From the NCBI GenBank assembly GCA_938040325.1, contig CALHXW010000298.1, positions 1 through 37,851 of the forward strand: a stretch of 37,851 nt of DNA. The letters are read 5' to 3'. Shown here piece by piece: positions 32,092 through 37,851 of this stretch. The position numbers were made by a program, and so were the translations under genes. The notes beneath the pieces are model-generated. The model did no database searches, was not told where the DNA came from, and saw only the letters and a list, made by a program, of their open reading frames with translations. Position 1 is the stretch's first letter. Each line of letters begins with the position of its first letter. The stretch is from an uncultured bacterium. Lineage in GTDB: Bacteria; Myxococcota_A; UBA9042; PHBI01.

Positions 32092-32961
32092 CTAATAGAG
32101 GAAGCCGTCGTCGCCGTTGGTCACGGTCACAATGACGATGGTGTCGGCCTTTGCGCCCGCCGGGAGAGCCTGCCACGCGGTCTCAAGCGACGTCGCGTGG
32201 CCCTCAGCGTACGCAATGACGTGCAAGATCTGCTTCTGCCAAGCATCCTCAGGCGCCACGTTGGCCGAGCTGACCAGCACATCCGCGAGCTTGCCCTCGA
32301 GCAAGTCCGTCGCCTGGTCGACCGTGTATGGGTCATCGAAGGGAAAGGCGAGCGCACGCGTGACGCTGACGCCGATCTTGTCGCCATCCAACTCGACCAG
32401 CAAGTCGGTCTTCTTGCCGTCGATCGTGTAGCTGATAGTGGCTTCTGTCTCGAGCAGCGTCGCTGCCTCACACCGAGCGAGTACCTCGTAGGCGAAGACC
32501 TCGCTGAGCAACGAGCCCGTGTTGAGACCGCCTGCGGCGATGATCGCCTGACCGCCCGCAGTCAGCTGGCTGAGGTCGGCCTCGTCGTAAGGGTCGGTCC
32601 CAAAGTCGATGCGGTTGACGAAGTAGCTCGGCGCCGCGTCCGTCAGCTCGGTGTCGAGCTGGTCGCAGTCGCCGCTGATCGCGCCGAATCCCGGGAGCGG
32701 ATAGTCTGTCGCGGGCGCCGTGTCGGTCGTGGCCGCCGTGTCGGTCGCGGGCGCCGTGTCGGTCGCAGGCGCCGTGTCGGTCGCAGGCGCCGTGTCGGTC
32801 GTGGCCGCCGTGTCGAGCTCGTTGGTGTCGTTGGTGACGCCCGAGTCGCTAACATCGACGACCGTGTCGCTCGCCGACACGTCTGCTGGGTCGTCATCCG
32901 CGTCACCGCAGGCCACAAGTCCCACCCACGCTGCCAACGCTACTACGGTCCATCGCTGCAT
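32092..32961 (-). CDS. Lipoprotein with DTAPA repeats and unrecognised C-terminal domain
   Basis: A 289-aa predicted lipoprotein: MQRWTVVALAAWVGLVAC gives signal peptide and lipobox. Then comes an Asp/Thr-rich low-complexity linker (about 20-88) with repeated ATDTAP units, probably a flexible spacer. The globular part (about 95-289) is well conserved in look but not recognised: YFVNRIDFG, LLSEVFAYEVLARCEA, ATISYTIDGKKTDLLVELDG, KIGVSVTRALAFPFDDPY, WQKQILHVIAYAEGHA and DTIVIVTVTNGDDGFLY. The D...ELDG.KIGV.V pattern is reminiscent of the core of PD-(D/E)XK nuclease-fold proteins, with the catalytic E-x-K replaced by S-V-T, so an inactive binding version is possible. GGAGG is 7 nt before ATG 32961; longer in-frame starts run into upstream tandem repeats. 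The photolyase gene follows by 24 bp. Confidence 0.8.
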   Translation of the reverse strand: MQRWTVVALAAWVGLVACGDADDDPADVSASDTVVDVSDSGVTNDTNELDTAATTDTAPATDTAPATDTAPATDTAATTDTAPATDYPLPGFGAISGDCDQLDTELTDAAPSYFVNRIDFGTDPYDEADLSQLTAGGQAIIAAGGLNTGSLLSEVFAYEVLARCEAATLLETEATISYTIDGKKTDLLVELDGDKIGVSVTRALAFPFDDPYTVDQATDLLEGKLADVLVSSANVAPEDAWQKQILHVIAYAEGHATSLETAWQALPAGAKADTIVIVTVTNGDDGFLY

Positions 32962-33063
32962 GCCGCCACCTCCGTCGGCCGAATCGTCTGTCATGGAGCC
33001 ACCCAGGTCAACGAGCGCCGGTCGCGGGGAGCCAGGCGGCGGTTTGCAGGGGTGGCGTGATGG

Positions 33064-33192
33064 GTGAGGCGAGGTGCGGTCGGGTGAGGCGTGGTGCGGT
33101 CGGGTGAGGCGTGGTGCGTCCGGGTGAGGCGTGATGCGGTCGGGTGTTTGGCGTGAGGCGTTCCGGTGAGGCGTGGTGCGGTCGGGTGTTTG
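33064..33192. repeat. 20-bp tandem repeats in divergent promoter region
   Basis: Units of GTGAGGCGTGGTGCGGTCGG start at 33064, 33084, 33104 and 33124 with one or two changes each. After a spacer containing GTGTTTGGC (33144) and a truncated unit at 33153, another full unit starts at 33166, again followed by GTGTTTGGC. The array lies between a lipoprotein (minus, start 32961) and an L,D-transpeptidase (plus, start 33238). The two-helical-turn period could suit a DNA-binding protein or arise by slippage. Confidence 0.9.
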
Positions 33193-33237
33193 GCGCGTAC
33201 CGAAATTTTGCCAGCCGCCCGTGTGTCGACGACAACC

Positions 33238-33912
33238 ATGAGCATGATCGCGCTCACACTTGCTCTCTCGCTGTCGCTGCACGTTGCCGCTCATGACCAC
33301 GGTGCAGACCAGACCCTTGTGGTCACCACGCCTTCCTGGTCAGCGACCCATGGGACGGCCTATCTGGTCCGTGACGGCTTAGTGAGACTCGGCCCCGTGC
33401 CTGTCCGCGTCGGTCGCTCAGGCCTCGGCTGGGGGATCGGTCAGCACGACACCAAGCGCGACGCACTGCCTGGCGAGCCCACCAAACGCGAAGGCGACGG
33501 ACGCGCACCCGCCGGGATCTTCGAAGCGACGGACGTGGTCACGCGTCCAGCAGCCGACGGCCTCTACTGCGTCGATGACGCTACAGCACCCGCTTACAAC
33601 ACCCTCGTTCGCTGGCAGCGACGTGACGCACCTCCTTGGTCGAGCGCCGAGGATATGACCGACTACCGCGTCGCCGTCGTCGTCAACCACAACGCCGCGC
33701 GCGTCCCCGGTGGCGGCAGCTGCATCTTTCTTCACGACGGCACCCACGCCACCGCCGGCTGCACGGCCTTCGCTCGCCCGCTCATGGATGCCCTGCTCGC
33801 TCAGCTCGACGGTGTACGAACACGCGTTGTCCAGCTCCCGATCGGGGCCTACCATCGCCTGCGCGAGCCATGGGGGCTCCCCGATCTTCCTCAAGACACT
33901 GAGCAGCGCTGA
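33238..33912 (+). CDS. L,D-transpeptidase (YkuD family)
   Basis: A 224-aa exported enzyme expected to form or modify peptidoglycan cross-links or attach proteins to peptidoglycan. A short signal peptide (MSMIALTLALSLSLHVAA-HD) precedes a YkuD domain. The catalytic block is SCIFLHDGTHATAGCTAF: His166 and Cys175, in the compact H...TAGCTA form of one YkuD subfamily, followed by PLMDALLAQL. Upstream marks are GWGIGQHD, GDGRAPAGIF, and DYRVAVVVNHN. All catalytic residues are present. ATG 33238 has only a weak ribosome site. Its stop and the start of the TPR gene share one base (TGATG), so they are coupled. A tandem repeat array lies just upstream and may affect its promoter. Confidence 0.92.
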   Translation: MSMIALTLALSLSLHVAAHDHGADQTLVVTTPSWSATHGTAYLVRDGLVRLGPVPVRVGRSGLGWGIGQHDTKRDALPGEPTKREGDGRAPAGIFEATDVVTRPAADGLYCVDDATAPAYNTLVRWQRRDAPPWSSAEDMTDYRVAVVVNHNAARVPGGGSCIFLHDGTHATAGCTAFARPLMDALLAQLDGVRTRVVQLPIGAYHRLREPWGLPDLPQDTEQR

Positions 33913-34238
33913 TGTCCGACGCCCGTATCGCCAAGTTCCAGGCCCTCAAAGCGCAGTTCCCAGACAGCGAGATGCCCCGCTGGAGCCTCGCCACGTCGCT
34001 GGCCGAAGCCGGCCGCTACGACGAGGCCATCACGGAGTTTCAGGACCTGGTCAAGATCAAGCCGGACTACTGCATCGCCTTTGTGCACCTCGGCAGCGCG
34101 CTCATCGAAGAGGAGCGCTTTGAGGAAGCCATCACGGCACTCGAAGAGGGTCGACGCCTAGCCGTCGACCAAGGCCACAACGCGCCCAAGCAAGAAGCCG
34201 AGATGCTGATTGAGCAGGCACGCGAAGAGCTCGACTGA
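33912..34238 (+). CDS. Small TPR-repeat protein
   Basis: A 108-aa cytoplasmic-looking protein with no signal peptide. It has about two and a half tetratricopeptide repeats: PRWSLATSLAEAGRYDEAITEFQ, then DYCIAFVHLGSALIEEERFEEAITALEEG, and a capping helix at the C-terminus. The W-L-G-Y-A-F-A-P pattern of TPR helices is easy to follow. TPRs bind peptides, so it is likely an adaptor; the partner is unknown. ATG 33912 overlaps the L,D-transpeptidase stop by one base, so both are made from one transcript. Confidence 0.9.
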   Translation: MSDARIAKFQALKAQFPDSEMPRWSLATSLAEAGRYDEAITEFQDLVKIKPDYCIAFVHLGSALIEEERFEEAITALEEGRRLAVDQGHNAPKQEAEMLIEQAREELD

Positions 34239-34273
34239 TCCCGCGCTAGCAGCGTTGCCGAAAAATGCATCTG

Positions 34274-34351
34274 ACCGCTAGCCCTAAAGCAAGCGCTAGT
34301 TTCGGCTGCGGCTTCCGATCTACGCACCACAGCGGCGTCGGGGCTAGCGGT
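34274..34351. repeat. Inverted repeat ACCGCTAGCCC/GGGCTAGCGGT in a GCTAGC-rich gap
   Basis: ACCGCTAGCCC (34274-34284) is the exact inverse of GGGCTAGCGGT (34341-34351); the right arm overlaps the TetR stop codon. GCTAGC occurs at 34245, 34277 and 34343, with GCTAGT between. The gap separates convergent genes, so a bidirectional transcription stop is possible, but the 56-nt loop and lack of T runs make that uncertain. Confidence 0.4.
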
Positions 34352-34952
34352 GACCGGCGCCATCGACCACGAGCGTCACCAGCAGCTCAGGCACCGCGCC
34401 CCAGTCACGCGAGCCCGCGGGCGCGCGGAACTGCATAGCGTAGACCGCTGTCAGCTGCCCCATTGTGAAGAGCGCGAGCTGTGGCGCCGTCAGGTCGCTG
34501 CGGACATCGCCAGCAGCTTGTCCGCGTGCAAAGATCTCCATCAGCACGGTGACGAAGGGCCGCATCGCCGCGTCGATGGCCGCTTGTGTCTCCGGACGCG
34601 GGCTGAAGATCTCAGCGAGCGTTGACCGCATGAAGGCGTCATGGGCCTGCACGAGTGCCACATCGGCCTCGATGAGCGTCAGCAAGTGCTCCCGAGCTCC
34701 TAGATCGCGCCCTTTGACGGCCTCGCGGTAGTCGGTCACGACCTGCTCGACACCCTGGTTGAGCACCGCAGCAAAGAGCGCATCTTTGCTCTCGAAGTAG
34801 TTGTAGACCGTGCCGCGCGCGTAGCCGGCATCGACCGAGATGGTGTTGATGTTGGCGCGCGCCACACCGTGGGTGGCGAAGTGGTTGGCCGCACTCACCA
34901 AGAGCGAGCGCCTGACCTCTCGTCGCTGAGCAGCGTTGAGACGGGCGCTCAC
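34344..34952 (-). CDS. TetR/AcrR family transcriptional regulator
   Basis: A 202-aa regulator. The helix-turn-helix (about 12-58) is canonical: RRSLLVSAANHFATHGVARANINTISVDAGYARGTVYNYFESKDALFAAVL. The rest is a helical ligand-binding and dimerisation domain with no recognisable ligand motif. GTG 34952 overlaps the stop of the hydrolase gene (GTGA), so it is the second gene of a hydrolase-TetR operon. Two 14-bp palindromes upstream of the hydrolase are its likely operators, giving autoregulation: an inducing ligand would release both genes. The ligand may be the hydrolase substrate. Confidence 0.95.
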   Translation of the reverse strand: MSARLNAAQRREVRRSLLVSAANHFATHGVARANINTISVDAGYARGTVYNYFESKDALFAAVLNQGVEQVVTDYREAVKGRDLGAREHLLTLIEADVALVQAHDAFMRSTLAEIFSPRPETQAAIDAAMRPFVTVLMEIFARGQAAGDVRSDLTAPQLALFTMGQLTAVYAMQFRAPAGSRDWGAVPELLVTLVVDGAGHR

Positions 34953-35782
34953 GCCGCCTTCGCCCGGGCAAGCCAGGTCAGGAGGTGCTCGACGACCTGC
35001 TCAGGCGCGTCTTCTTGGAGGAAGTGCCCGGCGTCGAGCGTGACTGTGCGCGCGTCCGGCCAGGCCGCTTGCACCCGCGCCATGGTCTCGCCGACGTCGG
35101 CGAGAATCTTGTCGTGGGTGCCGTAGATGATGGTGCGCGGCACATCGAGGGACGCCAGGCCCTTCGCGATCGTCGCAAACCCCGACGGGTGCAAGCTACA
35201 GCCAGCTTTCGCCAGCGCGAGGCGCGCGCCGCGCGTGTGGTAGGGCGCCAGATAGCGGTCGGTGACCTCAGCGGTGCGACGGCTGCGGTGAACGCCGAGC
35301 TCGATGGTCTTTCGCAGCGCGAACTGGGTCGTGAGCAACCGGCGCACGCCAGCAGTCTTGCAGAGCGCGACAAAGATCTTCACCGGTCGCGAAAACTCGG
35401 GGAACACAAGGGTGTTGAGGAGCGCGATCTCGGTCAGACGCTCAGGTCGGCCCACCGCCCAGTGCAGGCCGATCGGCCCGCCAAGGTCATGGACCACCAG
35501 CCCGATCTTGTCGATACCCAGCGACGCGAGGAAGCCGTCGAGCAGACGATCGAAGAAGCGAAAGCTGTAGCTCGCGTCGGTCGGCTTGTCCGAGGCACCG
35601 AAGCCCGGAAGGTCCAGCACGATGACCCGCCGCTGAGCCGTCAGCGCAGGCGCAACGTTGCGCCACAACCCTGCATGGGTCGGCCAGCCATGAAGCAAGA
35701 GCAGCGCTGGCCCCTCCCCTCCGTCAAAGTAGCGAAGCTTGATGCCGTCGATGTCGGCAACGCGTTCTCTCAGTCCGTCCAT
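34949..35782 (-). CDS. Alpha/beta hydrolase with Asp nucleophile (dehalogenase/epoxide hydrolase-like)
   Basis: A 277-aa cytoplasmic hydrolase. HGWPT (31-35) forms the oxyanion region, VVHDLGGPIG places nucleophile Asp99, GTHDKIL gives Asp224, and DAGHFLQED gives His253. Because the nucleophile is Asp, not Ser, the enzyme belongs with haloalkane and haloacetate dehalogenases and epoxide hydrolases rather than esterases. The cap domain lies at about 130-205. Halide-binding residues cannot be settled by eye, so the substrate is open. ATG 35782 has GAGG 6 nt before it; an in-frame start at 35815 is in the promoter. It is the first gene of an operon with a TetR regulator. Confidence 0.88.
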   Translation of the reverse strand: MDGLRERVADIDGIKLRYFDGGEGPALLLLHGWPTHAGLWRNVAPALTAQRRVIVLDLPGFGASDKPTDASYSFRFFDRLLDGFLASLGIDKIGLVVHDLGGPIGLHWAVGRPERLTEIALLNTLVFPEFSRPVKIFVALCKTAGVRRLLTTQFALRKTIELGVHRSRRTAEVTDRYLAPYHTRGARLALAKAGCSLHPSGFATIAKGLASLDVPRTIIYGTHDKILADVGETMARVQAAWPDARTVTLDAGHFLQEDAPEQVVEHLLTWLARAKAA

Positions 35783-35813
35783 GGTGCACCTCGCGGTTGT
35801 CGTCTTGGCGGAC

Positions 35814-35843
35814 ACAATATGGGCAGCCGCCCACTTTAATCAA
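35814..35843 (-). promoter_or_regulatory. Putative promoter of hydrolase-TetR operon
   Basis: On the minus strand TTGATT (35838-35843) and TATTGT (35814-35819) are separated by 18 bp, a fair sigma-70-type pair, 32 bp before the hydrolase start. The spacer contains all of operator 1, so a bound repressor would block RNA polymerase. Confidence 0.55.
35820..35833. promoter_or_regulatory. TetR operator candidate 1
   Basis: TGGGC-AGCC-GCCCA is a 14-bp palindrome followed by CTTT, lying between the -35 and -10 of the operon promoter. It resembles the site at 35852-35865 in arms, length and trailing CTTT. Confidence 0.6.
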
Positions 35844-35851
35844 CAACAACC

Positions 35852-35865
35852 TGGGTGGTCACCCA
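35852..35865. promoter_or_regulatory. TetR operator candidate 2
   Basis: TGGGTG-GT-CACCCA is a 14-bp palindrome followed by CTTT. Its centre is 32 bp (about three helical turns) from that of site 1, on the same DNA face. It is also 60 bp before the divergent metallopeptidase gene and could control that gene too. Confidence 0.6.
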
Positions 35866-35925
35866 CTTTGGATACATCGTTCATATCTCTGTACCTTCCG
35901 CCCAACACGGGCTAATCTGGCTTTC

Positions 35926-37404
35926 GTGACCCGTCCACGCCCAACACCCAAAGCGCTGCTTGCGCTTGCTGGACTCTTCGCTGCGCTGTCCGCCTGTGAC
36001 AGTGCTGCCGAGGACCACTGGGCGTCGACCTGCGGCTTTACGAGCTACGCGCAGCCCGTTGTTGAGCTGCCGAACAGTCATCAGGCCGTCCCAGTTGACG
36101 TCACGTCCGTCCGCGGCGGTATCCGCTTCGACGTACACGCCAAGACCGCGACCGCCGATATTGAGATGCGCTTTCAGGTCGGCGATGACGGCGGTTGGCC
36201 CGTCTTTGACCTGCGGCAGTCCGTCGACCACCTCGAGCTCGACGGTGTCGCCGTTGACGCGAGCAAGGTCTTGCGCCGCGTCGACTTCGCCGAGGCCCAA
36301 GACACAGGCGGCGTGCTGGTCCTGACCACCACGCTTAAGCCGTGCAGCATCCACACCCTGCGGTTCCGCTACACCCTGACGACGCCGAGCTCGATCGACG
36401 GCACCGCCGAGCACATCGCCAGCCTTCACGCCCCGCTCAGCTTCCGCAAAGGCGAGGTCCGGTGGTTCTTCCCGACCAGTGACCTGTCGCCCGGCCGCTA
36501 CGCCGAGATGTGGCTGCCCACGGTGCCATGGTCGGACGGCTACGACGTGGCGCTCGACCTGCTGATCACCAACTCCGACGCGGCGCATCGGCTCGTGTCC
36601 AATGGCGACGTCACCACGCTCGCTAACAACCACTGGCTGCTGCGCCTCGACAGCACCCACATGCCGACGGCGCCGATGATCGAGATCATCGGCGAGTCCC
36701 GCTACTACACCCACATCGACGACAGCGCGTCGCCCACGATCGAGGTGGTGTCCGACTACATCACCAACCTCGACCGCCTTGAGGACTTCGCCGCCGACGT
36801 CCGGGCGTCGATCAACAAGACCATCGATCGCTTCGGACCCTATCCCCAGGGCGACCGGTTCACAGCCGTCCTCACCAACACGCGCCGAGGCGCCATGGAG
36901 TACGCTGGCGGCGCGACCTTCGACTCGCCTGACGCCGACACCGCCGAGCACGAAGTCATGCACAGCTGGTTCGGCCGCGGCGTGACCCCGGCCCAACCAC
37001 GCGACGCCTGGTGGGACGAGGCCTGGGTCGCCTACTCCGACGCCTTTGATCGCAAAGACTTCGGCGACGACCGGCCGCTCTTCGATCGCGACCCGTGGAT
37101 TAGACAGACCTGGCCAGAAGCCTACTCCTACGGCGCGACGTTCTTCACCAAGCTCGCCGGCCAGCTGGGCGAGGCCAAGCTCAACACGCTCATGAGCAGC
37201 TTCGCACAGAGCTACATGCACCGGCCCGCCTCGACCGCCGACCTCGAGCGCCACCTCTACTGCGAGACCGGCGCCCCGGTGGTGCTCTCGCTCTTCAACG
37301 AAGCCGTCTGGGGCCTCGGCGCCGAGCGCACCGTCCCCGCATGCGACGCACGCCCAAGCATCAGCACCACCTCTCCAACCGTGGTGGCAAGTCAGGCGCA
37401 GTAA
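35926..37404 (+). CDS. M1-type metallopeptidase lipoprotein
   Basis: A 492-aa predicted lipoprotein with a hydrophobic core and lipobox LSAC. The N-terminal half is a beta-rich domain like that of M1 aminopeptidases (GIRFDVHAKTATADIEMRF, LRFRYTLTTPS). The catalytic part has GAMEYAGG, equal to the GAMEN exopeptidase motif with Tyr in place of Asn, and the zinc motif HEVMH (His342, Glu343, His346) with the third ligand Glu365 exactly 19 residues on (WWDEAW). The C-terminal helical domain is short, so the protein is smaller than classical M1 enzymes. It should cut peptides in the periplasm or at the surface. GTG 35926 is chosen for the signal peptide; an upstream frame to 35797 runs through the operators. 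No strong ribosome site is visible. Confidence 0.88.
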   Translation: MTRPRPTPKALLALAGLFAALSACDSAAEDHWASTCGFTSYAQPVVELPNSHQAVPVDVTSVRGGIRFDVHAKTATADIEMRFQVGDDGGWPVFDLRQSVDHLELDGVAVDASKVLRRVDFAEAQDTGGVLVLTTTLKPCSIHTLRFRYTLTTPSSIDGTAEHIASLHAPLSFRKGEVRWFFPTSDLSPGRYAEMWLPTVPWSDGYDVALDLLITNSDAAHRLVSNGDVTTLANNHWLLRLDSTHMPTAPMIEIIGESRYYTHIDDSASPTIEVVSDYITNLDRLEDFAADVRASINKTIDRFGPYPQGDRFTAVLTNTRRGAMEYAGGATFDSPDADTAEHEVMHSWFGRGVTPAQPRDAWWDEAWVAYSDAFDRKDFGDDRPLFDRDPWIRQTWPEAYSYGATFFTKLAGQLGEAKLNTLMSSFAQSYMHRPASTADLERHLYCETGAPVVLSLFNEAVWGLGAERTVPACDARPSISTTSPTVVASQAQ

Positions 37405-37454
37405 ACGCAGGACTGTAGCAGCAAGCACAGCCGCATGCCGCCACGAGGCCCTAC

Positions 37455-37556
37455 CCAGACGCGATACCCAGGCGCGCGCGCATACGCCTGCGCCCACGCC
37501 CACGCATATGCCTACGCCCACGCAAACGCATACGCCTGCGCCCACGCACACCCATC
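37455..37556. repeat. Hexamer array (ACGCCC/ACGCAT) after the metallopeptidase gene
   Basis: Imperfect six-base units such as ACGCCC, ACGCAT and ACGCAA fill this stretch, ending in the 16-mer GCGCCCACGCACACCC (37538-37553) that also occurs at 21182-21197. No gene is seen between 37405 and the window end. Confidence 0.75.
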
Positions 37557-37640
37557 CAATGAGCAGCGAGCGCCGGCGCAACCGCGAGCCTGAAGCACGC
37601 CGGGTCTGTCGGAGCCCGGGTGCAGGCGCGGACCTACGCG

Positions 37641-37822
37641 TGATGGGTACGCGTGGTGGGAGATGGGTACGCGTGGCGCGTGATGGGTACGCGTGGCGCG
37701 TGATGGGTACGCGTGACGCGTGATGGGTACGCGTGACGCGGTACGCGTGGCGCGCGTGACGCGTGATGGGTGCGCGTGACGCGTCATGCGTTGGCGTGAC
37801 GCGTCATGCGTTGGCGCGACGC
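37641..37822. repeat. 20-bp tandem repeats rich in ACGCGT
   Basis: Five units of TGATGGGTACGCGTGGCGCG start at 37641, 37661, 37681, 37701 and 37721 with few changes, followed by decayed copies to about 37822. Each unit holds the palindrome ACGCGT. Its period equals that of the array at 33064-33192, but the sequence differs. There are no spacers as in CRISPR. Confidence 0.9.
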
Positions 37823-37851
37823 GGCAGTCGGGCCGCGTTCTCGCATCAAGC

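Noticed and set aside
30892-33060. 722-codon plus-strand open frame across the photolyase and lipoprotein genes
   Set aside because: It lies antisense to two well-supported minus-strand genes and is Arg/Val/Ala-rich without any recognisable domain.
35881-37581. 566-codon minus-strand open frame opposite the metallopeptidase
   Set aside because: The plus strand encodes an intact HEVMH...E zinc site and lipobox; the minus frame is compositional shadow extending into hexamer repeats.
37641-37822. CRISPR array
   Set aside because: The units are directly adjacent with no unique spacers and no cas genes are nearby.
1-37851. tRNA or rRNA genes
   Set aside because: I saw no cloverleaf with the conserved TTCRA arm and no rRNA-like stretch in any gap.

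Overview
The window looks like accessory chromosome from a GC-rich, Gram-negative bacterium of the myxobacterial/deltaproteobacterial kind (Myxococcota or a relative). The grounds are two surface proteins with a Cys + hydrophobic segment + Arg-rich tail like MYXO-CTERM, a 1.67-kDa-residue-scale (about 1,674 aa) protein with thrombospondin type 3 and VDCGG-type Cys-rich repeats, many lipoproteins with clear lipoboxes, and outer-membrane components. I saw no rRNA, tRNA, CRISPR array, prophage or complete insertion sequence. The species is not identifiable from the sequence alone.

Layout. 0.1-5.2 kb: a giant calcium-repeat surface protein. 5.3-8.7 kb: a tightly overlapping run of an MpaB/DUF2236 oxygenase, a uracil-C5 RNA methyltransferase (RlmD/RumA type) and a SecD-P1-like lipoprotein. 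8.7-11.2 kb, minus strand: a neutral-sphingomyelinase-like phosphodiesterase, a mono-haem lipoprotein and a Ca/Na antiporter. 11.7-16.7 kb, plus: a CAP-domain lipoprotein with its own terminator, a methyltransferase fused to two Nudix-like modules, and a lipoprotein built of two copies of one domain. 16.9-21.1 kb: an RND/MMPL exporter, a LolA-like periplasmic protein overlapping it by 4 bp, then an outer-membrane beta-barrel whose reading frame carries an in-frame TGA right after the signal peptide. 21.4-26.2 kb: divergent genes for a GH67/GH20-like lipoprotein and a beta-helix surface protein with a PPQDT stalk. 26.3-33.0 kb: a duplicated-domain lipoprotein, then a DUF393 protein, a short photolyase-like flavoprotein, a REP-associated-type (Y1) transposase-like gene with a strong hairpin behind it, an iron-sulfur (6-4)-type photolyase, and a lipoprotein probably cotranscribed with that photolyase. 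33.2-37.4 kb: an L,D-transpeptidase with a TPR protein, a hydrolase-TetR operon with two matching palindromic operators, and a divergent M1-type metallopeptidase lipoprotein. The last 450 bp are noncoding repeats.

How the genes may work together. The RND protein plus LolA-like partner form a plausible inner-membrane-to-periplasm lipid or lipoprotein route; the barrel behind them could be an outer-membrane component, though a hairpin separates it. The DUF393/short photolyase/(6-4) photolyase group looks like a light and DNA-repair island, with a 27-bp imperfect palindrome in the divergent promoter and a transposase-like gene between the two photolyases. The TetR regulator probably represses its own operon, because one palindrome fills the spacer of the best promoter.

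Most notable: (i) the in-frame TGA of the beta-barrel gene is followed by a GC-rich hairpin whose loop lies 18 nt downstream, a geometry compatible with a bacterial SECIS element, although a simple nonsense mutation is at least as likely; (ii) the methyltransferase-double-Nudix-like fusion; (iii) the photolyase pair with the transposase-like gene; (iv) the paired TetR operators 32 bp apart; (v) four intergenic low-complexity arrays, two of which share a 16-mer 16 kb apart.
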